From positions 35,689 to 99,688 of the forward strand of contig JACKBU010000019.1 in assembly GCA_020634395.1 (NCBI GenBank): a stretch of 64,000 nt of DNA. Direction: 5' to 3'. The notes beneath the pieces were generated by a model. The model was not told where the DNA came from. It searched no databases and worked only from the letters and a program-made list of their open reading frames with translations. The stretch comes from Ardenticatenaceae bacterium (lineage in GTDB: Bacteria > Chloroflexota > Anaerolineae > Promineifilales > Promineifilaceae). The position numbers were made by a program, and so were the translations under genes. This document shows, piece after piece, positions 41,341-48,883 of the stretch (the stretch's first letter is position 1; each line of letters starts with the position of its first letter).

Positions 41341-42045
41341 TTAAGCAACCAACAAACTAATCCCCAACACCACCAATACCACTAAAACGATCCGCCGGAA
41401 GCGCTCCGGATTGAGGAACTTGTCCATCCGAAAGCCGGCGAACAAGGCCAACAGAATGGCCGGCAGGGCGATCAGGAAGTTTTGCCACACGGCAGGCGAA
41501 AAATTGCCGCTCAGGGCGTGGCTGGCAATGATGGTGTAGCTGCTGACGACAAAGAAGCCCTGCAAGTTGCTTTTGAATTCAGCTGGCGGCCACTGGCGGC
41601 AGTTGCCGTAAATGATCACCGGCGGGCCGCTGATGTTGTAGGCGCCGCCCAAGACCCCGGCGACAAAGCCGAAGCCGTATCCCCAGGCGCGATGGGCCAG
41701 TTGTGGCAGGCGCAGTCCAAACAGCGCATACAAGGCATAGGCAATGATGATGAGGCCAAGAACGGCCGTTATCACCTGCGCCTCCACTTGCTGCAGCAGT
41801 AAAACCCCGATGGGAATACCCACAAGCGAGGCGGCAATCAGGCGCAAGACTGCCCGCAGGTTTAGATCGGCGCGGTAGTGGAGCAGCAGCAGTATTTCCG
41901 CCACTCCGCCGATCAGGGCTACCAGCGGGCTGGCGACCTGAATGTCCAACACCTGCACCAGCAGCGGCATAGACACCAGGGCCAGCCCAAAGCCGGTGAC
42001 TGCCTGGACAAAAATCGCTACAAAAACGATGATAAAGACGAGCAT
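41341..42045 (-). CDS. TauE/SafE (TSUP) family transporter
   Basis: A 234-residue integral membrane protein of seven or eight hydrophobic segments. It starts MLVFIIVFVAIFVQAVTGFGLALVSMPLL, which holds the N-terminal TSUP motif (TGFGLAL), and has its repeat in GYGFGFVAGVLGGAYNISGPPVIIYG near residue 125. The family moves sulfite, sulfoacetate or other organosulfonates across the membrane. The reading frame could be extended upstream by 92 residues, but these are not hydrophobic and have no family match. The gene starts 58 bp after the neighbouring stalked protein on the same strand. Confidence 0.85.
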   Translation of the reverse strand: MLVFIIVFVAIFVQAVTGFGLALVSMPLLVQVLDIQVASPLVALIGGVAEILLLLHYRADLNLRAVLRLIAASLVGIPIGVLLLQQVEAQVITAVLGLIIIAYALYALFGLRLPQLAHRAWGYGFGFVAGVLGGAYNISGPPVIIYGNCRQWPPAEFKSNLQGFFVVSSYTIIASHALSGNFSPAVWQNFLIALPAILLALFAGFRMDKFLNPERFRRIVLVVLVVLGISLLVA

Positions 42046-42103
42046 AGCGCCAGCGCCGCGTTGGCCGCAGGCCGTTATTCGGCTTGCGGCCATCAACCAT
42101 AAG

Positions 42104-42877
42104 CTACGGCAAATTGATCGGGACTTCCTGGGACAAGGTGTGCCAGGTTCCGCTGCCGCTGCGGCAGGAGTCTTTACCATCAAAGCAGATAACCAGGCGC
42201 AGGGTGTAGTTGCCTGGTTCCGGCAGTTCGATGTGATCTTCCCAGCGCAGGCCGGTGGGTTTGATCTTATCATCATTGCCGCCCCAGCTATTTTGGTACC
42301 ACTCCAGGCGGTCGACGCCATCTTTGCGGGGCATCACGCCCAACTGCGAAAACGAGACGTTGCCACCGGTGGAGTTGTTGACGGTGAATTCAAACCAGAT
42401 TTTGCCGTTGACGCGGAGATCGGCGCGAGACTGGATGTTGAAGCGAGAGGCGCTCAGGCCGTTCACGGTTTCCGGCTGAGGGCCGGCTGGCGTGGGCACA
42501 GGTGTATTGGTCGGCGGCACGGGTGTGTTGGTGGGCGCCAGGGTGACCGGCACCGGCGTATTGGTCGGCGTCGGGGTGTCGGTGGGGGTTGGGGTATCGG
42601 TGGCTACCGGGGTGTCGGTGGGGGTAACGGTCGGCGGCGGGGTGGCCGAAGGCAGCAATACGACCAGCGTGGGCACGACCGTGGCTGTGGGCTGGGTTTC
42701 TGGCACGGCCGTTTCCTGCGTAGGCAGGGCCGCAATCGCCGTCGCTGTGGGTAAGGGAGCGGCCGGTTCCGCTGTGGTATTCAAACCCTGGAACACCATC
42801 CACATACCGCCCATCAACAAGACAATAGCCAGTACGGCAACGCCGACCAGCAGCATATTCGAAGTCCGTTTATCCAT
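42104..42877 (-). CDS. Membrane-anchored extracellular protein with Thr/Pro stalk
   Basis: A 257-residue protein: a short basic cytoplasmic start (MDKRTSN), a transmembrane anchor at about 9-31, a Thr/Pro/Ala-rich stalk at about 35-125 (blocks of TPTPTDTPTPTNTPV), and a C-terminal domain from about 135 (LSASRFNIQSRADLRVNGKI, FEFTVNNSTGGNVSFSQLG, GNYTLRLVICFDGKDSCRSG, STWHTLSQEVPINLP). The domain looks like an Ig-type/beta-sandwich module with one possible disulfide (C..C in CFDGKDSC). I do not know its partner. The stalk repeats come from ACNCC-rich DNA and are low complexity. It follows the peptide-binding lipoprotein gene in the same direction. Confidence 0.7.
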   Translation of the reverse strand: MDKRTSNMLLVGVAVLAIVLLMGGMWMVFQGLNTTAEPAAPLPTATAIAALPTQETAVPETQPTATVVPTLVVLLPSATPPPTVTPTDTPVATDTPTPTDTPTPTNTPVPVTLAPTNTPVPPTNTPVPTPAGPQPETVNGLSASRFNIQSRADLRVNGKIWFEFTVNNSTGGNVSFSQLGVMPRKDGVDRLEWYQNSWGGNDDKIKPTGLRWEDHIELPEPGNYTLRLVICFDGKDSCRSGSGTWHTLSQEVPINLP

Positions 42878-42895
42878 AAATCTCCAATCTCCAAA

Positions 42896-44479
42896 TCAGT
42901 TTTTCGCCACCTGCTGCCATTGGCGCACGCCCATGGGTGTCAGGACATAGTTTTGCACGTCGGGCTTTACCAGGACAGCCGAGAGGCTGTGGGTGGTGAA
43001 CACCACCGGGGCATCTTCGACAATCAGTCGTTCGATGTCGGCGTAAAGTTGCAAACGGCCGTCCACGTCCGGCTCCACCCGCGCAGCTTCCAGGAGGGCA
43101 TCGATGGTGGGGTTGCTAAAGCCGCCCACGTTTTGGGACGACTCGCTATGATACAACACATCTAAAAAGTTCTGCGGGTCCGGGTAGTCGGCGCACCAGC
43201 CGCTGTCGAAAAAATTGCCCACGTTCCCGCTGTACAGTTCGTTGTAATAGGTGTATGGGTCGATGACCACCGGCTGGATGGTGACGCCTAAATTCTCCTG
43301 CCAGAGGGTGATAACGGCCGTCACATACCCATCCACATCGCCATAACCGGACGTATAGTACGTCAGCACAGGAAAATCGTCCATGTTTGTGTAGCCCGCC
43401 TCCGCCAAAAGCTGGCGCGCGCGCTCCGGATCGTAGGGGTAGCCGCTGACGCCGCTGAGACCGTAACCGGGCATGCCCGGCGGCAGCGGTCCCAGAGCGG
43501 GCAGGGCATTGCCGTTGGCAAAGGTCTCGATGAGCAAATTCTTATCCAGGGCATAGTTAAACGCCTGACGCACCCGCGCATCGTCGAAGGGTGGGATGCG
43601 GTTGTTCAGGCCGATGGCGGAGGTGCAGAGATTAACGGCCGTGCGCAGTTCCTGGCTCAACGGGCTGTTGGGATCTTGCGCCCGTTCCAACGTCCCCCCG
43701 CCAATGCCCACCAGGTCAATTTCGCCGTTTTCATACATGGACAGCGGCAGCCCTGGTCCCAACTGGTACACCACGTGGCTCACCTTCGCCGGCTCCAGGT
43801 AGTAGTTGTCAAAACGCGCCAGCACGATCAGGGTGTCGTCGTCCCAGCGGGCCAGCGTGAACGGGCCGCTGCCGTTGGGGTGATGCTGCCAATCGGCCTG
43901 GGCTACGTTCGCCTGATCCACCACGTAGGCCACCGGATAAGCCAGTTTCTCCAAAAAGTAAACGACCGGCGCGGCCAGAGTGACCTCCAGCGTATGGTCG
44001 TCGATGGCCCGCAGGCCGCTGATCTGCGCCGCCTGCGCGGCCAGCTTTTCGTCCACCCCGGCGATGTCGCCCAGGTAGGTCTGGGCGGTGTCGGAGCCGA
44101 GGGCGGGATCGGTGGCCCGCTCCCAGGAGTAGATGACGTCGGCGGCGGTGAGGGGACGGCCGTCGTGAAATACCGCGTTCTGCCGCAAATAGAAGGTGTA
44201 CACCAGCCCATCCTCGCTGACGGTCCAGCCGGCGGCCAGTTCCGGCTGCACCTGCAAGTTGGTATCCAGCGTTACCAGCCCGCTGAAGACGTGGCCCAGC
44301 GGGCTGTCCGGGCCGCCGTGGGTCAGGGCCGGGTCCATCGTCTCCGGCTGTCCGCCGACCAGGAAAATAGCGTCGTCGCGGTTGACGCCGGCCACGCCGC
44401 CCGGCTGCCCGACGTTGAGCAGTTGGCAGCTTAGCAGCAGGGCGCTGCCCAGCAGCAAGAAAAGCAGTCGGCGGTTCAT
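42896..44479 (-). CDS. Peptide/nickel ABC transporter substrate-binding lipoprotein (SBP_bac_5)
   Basis: A 527-residue family 5 binding protein. The signal peptide ends SALLLSCQLL, so the Cys near residue 18 should be lipidated. Hallmarks are DAIFLVGGQPETMDPALTHGG, GLVYTFYLRQNAVFHDGRPLTAADV, and DDARVRQAFNYALDKNLLIETFANGNALPALGPLPPGMPGYG. It should bind short peptides or other small ligands outside the membrane. No permease or ATPase gene of a Dpp/Opp system is near, so it is an orphan binding protein. The ATG at 44477-44479 overlaps the stop of the upstream gene (ATGA), giving translational coupling with a metallopeptidase. Confidence 0.9.
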   Translation of the reverse strand: MNRRLLFLLLGSALLLSCQLLNVGQPGGVAGVNRDDAIFLVGGQPETMDPALTHGGPDSPLGHVFSGLVTLDTNLQVQPELAAGWTVSEDGLVYTFYLRQNAVFHDGRPLTAADVIYSWERATDPALGSDTAQTYLGDIAGVDEKLAAQAAQISGLRAIDDHTLEVTLAAPVVYFLEKLAYPVAYVVDQANVAQADWQHHPNGSGPFTLARWDDDTLIVLARFDNYYLEPAKVSHVVYQLGPGLPLSMYENGEIDLVGIGGGTLERAQDPNSPLSQELRTAVNLCTSAIGLNNRIPPFDDARVRQAFNYALDKNLLIETFANGNALPALGPLPPGMPGYGLSGVSGYPYDPERARQLLAEAGYTNMDDFPVLTYYTSGYGDVDGYVTAVITLWQENLGVTIQPVVIDPYTYYNELYSGNVGNFFDSGWCADYPDPQNFLDVLYHSESSQNVGGFSNPTIDALLEAARVEPDVDGRLQLYADIERLIVEDAPVVFTTHSLSAVLVKPDVQNYVLTPMGVRQWQQVAKN

Positions 44480-45807
44480 GGGCGACTCCTGCGGCGCTTG
44501 GTGCGGCGGGTCTGGACGCCCAGGCCGCCCAACAGCAGCAGCGGGGCCAGACCCAGACCGCATACGCTGACGCCGGGGCTAGAACTGGCCGGGGGCGGCG
44601 TGGCGGCGGCGGCGGCAGGCGTGGGCAGGCTGGCCGGACGACCCAGAGGGGCGATGGTGGGCACGGCGGCGGCGCTGATGGGGGTGGGCGTGGGCGGATA
44701 CGGCCGTTCCGGCAGCCCGCGCGCCGCGCGCCATTCCGCTTCCAGGCCATCGACGTTCACGCCATACACCTGCTGCAGCGCCTGATCGGTGCTGCGGCCG
44801 GCGGCCAGGGCCAGCAGCAAGTCTTGCATGGCGGCACGGCCGTAAGTCGCCAGTAAATAATCGACCACGCTGTAGCTCTGGGCGTAGGCGCTGCCCGCTT
44901 CGTCGCTGTGGGCGGGGAAGGAGCCGTTCAGGCTGCGCAGCGGGGCAAAGTTGTTGGCCGCCTGGGCCTGATCCAGCGCGGCGCGGATGTCGGCCGTGGG
45001 TTCGCCTTCGGCGTAGACGGCCAGCCCTTCCTCCAGCCAGGTGGGGCGGGAGCCGCCGACGCAGCTGCGGGCAAACTGGCCGGTGACCAGATGGGCCAGT
45101 TCGTGGCGCACGGTGCTGCGCCCCCAGTCGGCGGCGCTGTCCGGCGAGACGCCGATCAGGATGGTGTTGTATTCGTCGAAGGCCACGCCGCCGGCCCAGT
45201 CTTGCACGTAGAGCACGGCGTCGCGCATGTCGGCGGCGCTGCCGTAGATGTAGAACTGCACGTCGTTTTGCAGCTCGATGCCCATGTCGTTTTCCAGGCG
45301 GGCCAGCCCGGCGACGGCCGCATCGAGCAGCAGGGGGCCAACGTCCGCGCCGCGATACCAGTGCAGGGTGATGCCGTCTTCGCTGACGGTTTGCCAGTCG
45401 AAACGGCCGTCTGTGAAGGTGAGGCTCTGGCGCGGGGTGGTGGTTTGCTCTCCGGCGTCGTCGGTGAGCACCCACTCCCACCAGAGCGAGGTGCCGGGCG
45501 GCGGGTTGCCGGAGCGGCTCATCACCCAGGTCCAATCGGCGGTCAGGCCATTTTGGCTGGCCGTTAGCTCGACGGGAACCTGGGCGGCGGCGTCCAGGCA
45601 GCTTACTTTGTCCACGTCGTAGCGCAGGGTGGCCTGGGTAACGGCCGTGTCGGGCGGCAGTTCCAGCACGAAGCGCACGTCGTTGGGGTAGTTGACGAGG
45701 GCTTCGTTGCGCAGGGGGGACACGGCCGTTTGCGCGGCAGCGACGGCCGTCAGCCAGAGCAGCAGGCCCAACAACAAGATAAATCGCGTTAACCATCTAG
45801 CGTTCAT
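44476..45807 (-). CDS. Gluzincin-type peptidase MA-like surface metallopeptidase
   Basis: A 443-residue protein with a signal peptide (MNARWLTRFILLLGLLLWLT) and a zinc-peptidase core. The active site is HELAH in STVRHELAHLVTG near residue 235, with the downstream Glu in TWLEEGLAVYAEGE, as in the gluzincin peptidase MA group. Residues about 30-150 form an Ig-like beta-sandwich. A Pro/Ala-rich linker leads to a final hydrophobic helix and basic tail (RRTKRRRSRP), which anchors the protein. Its stop overlaps the start of the peptide-binding lipoprotein, so cleavage outside and uptake may be linked. The start ATG is at 45805-45807. Confidence 0.82.
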   Translation of the reverse strand: MNARWLTRFILLLGLLLWLTAVAAAQTAVSPLRNEALVNYPNDVRFVLELPPDTAVTQATLRYDVDKVSCLDAAAQVPVELTASQNGLTADWTWVMSRSGNPPPGTSLWWEWVLTDDAGEQTTTPRQSLTFTDGRFDWQTVSEDGITLHWYRGADVGPLLLDAAVAGLARLENDMGIELQNDVQFYIYGSAADMRDAVLYVQDWAGGVAFDEYNTILIGVSPDSAADWGRSTVRHELAHLVTGQFARSCVGGSRPTWLEEGLAVYAEGEPTADIRAALDQAQAANNFAPLRSLNGSFPAHSDEAGSAYAQSYSVVDYLLATYGRAAMQDLLLALAAGRSTDQALQQVYGVNVDGLEAEWRAARGLPERPYPPTPTPISAAAVPTIAPLGRPASLPTPAAAAATPPPASSSPGVSVCGLGLAPLLLLGGLGVQTRRTKRRRSRP

Positions 45808-45852
45808 AGGCTCTCGGTGCGCCCGGCGGGAAACGGCCGTGGCGCGGGAGCC

Positions 45853-45858
45853 ATTATA
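45853..45858 (-). promoter_or_regulatory. Candidate -10 box for the metallopeptidase operon
   Basis: The minus strand reads TATAAT here, about 45 bp before the metallopeptidase start. No good -35 hexamer is 16-18 bp upstream, so an activator or an alternative factor may be needed. An ACGGCCGT copy lies in the leader. Confidence 0.35.
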
Positions 45859-45931
45859 CACTAAGTGGTTGGGGGTGGGTGTTGGGGTGTGGGGTGTTTA
45901 GGTGTTTAGGTGTTAAAGTGTTTAGGTGTTT

Positions 45932-45974
45932 AGGTGTTCAGGTGTTTACGCGCTGCCTGAACACCTGAACACCT
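45932..45974. repeat. Large inverted repeat of AGGTGTTT words
   Basis: Exact 15-bp arms AGGTGTTCAGGTGTT and its complement (45960-45974) around a 13-nt loop; the surrounding 45895-46010 continues the same words with mismatches. It is in a 533-bp gap (45808-46340) that also holds the 22-bp array. A similar AGGTGTTT/ACACCT stretch is at 29040-29095. Confidence 0.75.
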
Positions 45975-46027
45975 GAACACCTGACCACTTGACTACCTGA
46001 GCACCCCCCCACCTCCCCACCGACAAA

Positions 46028-46269
46028 GCCAGCGCGGGTTTTTCGGAAAAGTCAACCGGGCTTTTGCAAAAGATCAGGTTGATCTCTGTGAAAGATCACG
46101 TTGATCTCTGTGAAAGATCCCGTTGATCTCTGAGGCAGATCACGTTGATCTCTGAGGGAGATCACGTTGATCTCCGAGAGAGATCAGGTTGATCTTGGAC
46201 AGAGATCAAGCTGATCTTGGAGAGACTTGCGGTTGATCTGCCTCAGAGATCAGCGTGGGTTTTTGGAGA
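46028..46269. repeat. Tandem array of 11 units of 22 bp rich in GATC
   Basis: Units of exactly 22 bp start at 46028, 46050, 46072 and so on to 46248. The central seven are clear (core GATCACGTTGATCTCTG), the outer ones degenerate. Each clear unit has GATCA-N3-TGATC, an interrupted palindrome, so the array carries some 16 GATC sites in about 200 bp. It lies upstream of the metallopeptidase/peptide-binding operon and downstream of the secreted protein gene at 46341, just before its terminator. Confidence 0.9.
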
Positions 46270-46282
46270 ATCCCGGCACGAA

Positions 46283-46310
46283 AAAGGGCGTCCCGCACGG
46301 GACGCCCTTT
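46283..46310 (-). terminator. Terminator after the secreted protein gene
   Basis: Perfect 13-bp arms AAAGGGCGTCCCG and its complement around a 2-nt loop, followed on the minus strand by a T-run. It is 30 bp after the stop of the gene at 46341. Confidence 0.85.
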
Positions 46311-46340
46311 GCAGATAATCTGTTTGCTAACAGAAACCGG

Positions 46341-47156
46341 CTAGGCGCGTTTCTGCTCGCGGCGGACGATGACCACACCCAGGCTGACGATGGCCAGAGC
46401 CAGGACGCCGACCAACCCCAGGACCGGCAGCGTGCTGTTTGCGCCGGGGGTGAAGGACTGGAGGGAAACGGCCGTGGGGGTGCCACAATTGATGATTATA
46501 GTACCAGAATCCGGTAAATTGTCGTCATTATTCGTGTCACCACCATCATAGTATATGACGGTAGGAATGCTAGCTGGACAAACTCCAGAGCCAAATCCAA
46601 GAAGAGATAAAGGAACACTGATCTCGACCACGGGAGTGGTGGCAGCCGGGTTGTATCCTAATGTGCCTGAACCCAAATAGGTCATTGGATCTGTGGTGAC
46701 GTCAAGAACATCTACAATCCTAACACCACTGGGCAATCTATATGCCTCAATAACAGTATCGATGCCGGTAACTCCTGAAGGATAAGAGCAACGATTTTGA
46801 TATATACCGTTTGTACCAGGTATGGATGTTGCGGCACTCCCATCCGTATTTAAACAAATATCAACTGGCGCAAGAGCTGGCATAAGTGGTGCACTAGCCC
46901 ACACGTCAATCAGAAAGAAGAAGTCTGTACGATCATTTGTCCATTGAAAAACTTGTATGTCTACGTTATCGTTGATGCCAACCTCGTTGCCGTCATTTGC
47001 ACTTCCAGGTGTTTGTCCTCCATTACCAGACCATACAGGTTCTCGGTCACCATCAATAACAATTGTTATGGCATGAACCACGGCCGTTCCTACCACCATC
47101 GCCAACAACAACGTCAAAAACACAACATATTTACGATTCTTCCCTAAGCCTCTCAT
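46341..47156 (-). CDS. Secreted protein with C-terminal membrane anchor, TPTAVSL sorting-like tail
   Basis: A 271-residue protein with a signal peptide (RKYVVFLTLLLAMVVGTAVVHA) and an extracellular domain (DGDREPVWSGNGGQTPGSAND, VDIQVFQWTNDRTDFFFLIDVW, TDPMTYLGSGTLGYNPAATTP) that looks like a calcium-dependent or beta-sandwich module with DGGDTNNDDNLPDSG near 225. The C-terminus is TPTAVSL, then LP, a hydrophobic helix and an Arg/Lys tail (VRREQKRA). The same end is found in the neighbouring gene at 47530. AAGGAG precedes the ATG. The domain is unknown to me. Confidence 0.72.
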   Translation of the reverse strand: MRGLGKNRKYVVFLTLLLAMVVGTAVVHAITIVIDGDREPVWSGNGGQTPGSANDGNEVGINDNVDIQVFQWTNDRTDFFFLIDVWASAPLMPALAPVDICLNTDGSAATSIPGTNGIYQNRCSYPSGVTGIDTVIEAYRLPSGVRIVDVLDVTTDPMTYLGSGTLGYNPAATTPVVEISVPLSLLGFGSGVCPASIPTVIYYDGGDTNNDDNLPDSGTIIINCGTPTAVSLQSFTPGANSTLPVLGLVGVLALAIVSLGVVIVRREQKRA

Positions 47157-47365
47157 TTTTTTCTCCTTGTTCTGCTATAGAGGGCTTTTCAGCCCCGGTC
47201 GATTATTTGCGTGCATGGCAAATGATCCGCTAACAAACAAAATGCCCTCTTCCTCTCCACCAAACACTGATGTCCGGCACGTGCCATAGGCGGCACGGCC
47301 GTTCTGCACCTCTATTGTTTTTTTTACTACGATAGGAAAACAAATCGTTCGTTTATATAAAAAAG

Positions 47366-47410
47366 ATTATATCGACCGGAAGAAAATGTAGCGTTCGGAT
47401 TCGGTTAAAA
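47366..47410 (-). promoter_or_regulatory. Candidate promoter with element shared by two secreted-protein genes
   Basis: Minus strand TATAAT at 47366-47371, and 19 bp upstream of it the 20-mer whose plus-strand form is GCGTTCGGATTYGGTTARAA (47391-47410). The same element occurs at 48846-48865 upstream of the other secreted-protein gene, differing at two positions. No TTGACA-like box is visible, so it may be an activator site or an alternative -35 region. This is the main content of the 373-bp gap 47157-47529 besides a terminator. Confidence 0.45.
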
Positions 47411-47451
47411 GCCTTCAAAACGGGGATGGCAAATTAGTACTATTGGCAATA

Positions 47452-47487
47452 AAAAAAGGGATGTTCCCAGAGGAACATCCCTTTTTT
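47452..47487. terminator. Terminator after the secreted protein gene at 47530
   Basis: Perfect arms AAAAAAGGGATGTTCC (47452-47467) and its complement (47472-47487), a 4-nt loop and A/T runs on both sides, so it works in both directions. It is about 45 bp after the stop at 47530. Confidence 0.88.
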
Positions 47488-47529
47488 AAGACACGCTGGT
47501 GCGGGTGTATGTATCCGCTGAGACTGTTT

Positions 47530-48654
47530 TTACCGCTTGCGCCGTAGAACCGCCAGGCCTGTCAGGCTGCCCAGCAGCAGCACGGCCAGGGCGGTGGCGG
47601 CCACTGGCAACATGATCGGGCTGTTGGCGGAAATGGCGGAAAGGGAAACGGCCGTGGGTGTCTCTTGCCTTAACGTTGTTCCCCCCATCATCCACAAGAA
47701 ACTGGCTCCGTCAGGATCAGCAGTACCATTTACATCATCAGAATGGGTTTGGAAGCAAGCATACGTATCTCCCGCATTTACCACCAACGAATTCGTATAA
47801 GTATCCCAGGCATCACCATCTGCCGAAACGAATGGGTCTAAAATTTCCCCACTACCCGGCAGAGTGGAGAGATCTGTAGGGTATGCAGGAGCTGTTCCCG
47901 TTCCAGTTACGTAATGTAAGCTGTTGGGCCGATTGGCTGCATCCGTAGTATCTTCAGACCCGCCTACAAACACAGTAAAATCCATAACCCGGTCCTGAGC
48001 ATTGGCAGCAAAGGTAACACAGTTAACTTGTGAAGGGCTATTCCGAGGTTCCGGGAAATTCCAATAAACCGAATCCAATCCATCCAGAATAGTAACGCTG
48101 GAAAGTGGCAAAGTTGCATCCTGGTAGACCACCATCAGGCCAAAGCCGTATGCCAGGCTGTATCCTGCCGGACCGGTGACGGTATAATCAGATAGGGTAT
48201 AGTTGTGCGTTCCCAGTTGTACAAGTGATGTTACGTTGTCCACATAAACGTTATGATTAAAGGTGCCTCCACTCGAGAACCAAAACGATGGGCCATACGT
48301 AACATCCGCTGTTAAGGAGTTAACGGTACCGCCGTCCACCTGGAAACTGACATTGGGATCATTTGGTGCACCATTCTCATTTACACCTGCCCAGTACAGG
48401 TATGCGGCCACTACTGCCTGGCCCGGCACAGTTAGTGTAAAGGTGTTGCTGCTTAACCCTTCCAAACCTGCGCCGCCAGAGACCGTCGCATAATGGCCTT
48501 CGCCGGAAGTATATCTGACGGTCAGGGGGCCTTCCTCTGTTCCCGTTTGCGCCAAAGCAAAGGGCGTGGCCAATGCAAGCAACAAAATGATAGTACCGCC
48601 TAATAAAAGATATTTTCGCCAATTGATTAAGGAATATGTCTTTCTTTCGTCCAT
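47530..48654 (-). CDS. Secreted DUF3344-like protein with C-terminal membrane anchor
   Basis: A 374-residue protein: signal peptide (YLLLGGTIILLLALATPFALA), then an extracellular beta-rich domain (GLSSNTFTLTVPGQAVVAAYLYWAG, SVTILDGLDSVYW, GDTYACFQTHSDD), similar to the DUF3344 type often found in archaeal and Chloroflexota surface proteins. The C-terminus is TPTAVSL, LP, a transmembrane helix and RRKR, like the gene at 46341. I use the ATG at 48652-48654, with GGAGAG upstream; the longer frame adds 18 residues. The two genes share a promoter-proximal element, suggesting co-regulation. Confidence 0.75.
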   Translation of the reverse strand: MDERKTYSLINWRKYLLLGGTIILLLALATPFALAQTGTEEGPLTVRYTSGEGHYATVSGGAGLEGLSSNTFTLTVPGQAVVAAYLYWAGVNENGAPNDPNVSFQVDGGTVNSLTADVTYGPSFWFSSGGTFNHNVYVDNVTSLVQLGTHNYTLSDYTVTGPAGYSLAYGFGLMVVYQDATLPLSSVTILDGLDSVYWNFPEPRNSPSQVNCVTFAANAQDRVMDFTVFVGGSEDTTDAANRPNSLHYVTGTGTAPAYPTDLSTLPGSGEILDPFVSADGDAWDTYTNSLVVNAGDTYACFQTHSDDVNGTADPDGASFLWMMGGTTLRQETPTAVSLSAISANSPIMLPVAATALAVLLLGSLTGLAVLRRKR

Positions 48655-48810
48655 AAGGTACTCTCCCTGGTTTGTCACAGGTCCATATACTGTAAACAAA
48701 CGAAGCATAGATTGATACTTCTCAGATAGTGTGGGGATAACAATGAAGACTTGAAGGTTAGACTAATAGAACTGCTACAACGCTGCGTCTAGTACCAAAG
48801 TCCTACTGCC

Positions 48811-48865
48811 ATTATACGGCAACATATAAGTGTTTGTTTAGTGGGGCGTTCGGATTTGGTTAGAA
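48811..48865 (-). promoter_or_regulatory. Second copy of the secreted-gene promoter element
   Basis: The 20-mer GCGTTCGGATTTGGTTAGAA (48846-48865) matches the element at 47391 at 18 of 20 positions. A TATAAT (minus strand) lies at 48811-48816, 29 bp downstream of it, and a TTATAT nearer. The gene at 48654 starts about 160 bp beyond. Confidence 0.4.
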
Positions 48866-48883
48866 ACGGAGAATCGCCTGTGC

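Noticed and set aside
44579..45796. A 405-residue frame inside the metallopeptidase gene
   Set aside because: Arg-rich shadow of the gene in another frame; the metallopeptidase frame has a signal peptide and HELAH site.
46028..46269. Replication origin with DnaA boxes
   Set aside because: GATC is dense but I see no TTATCCACA-type boxes and no dnaA or dnaN nearby.
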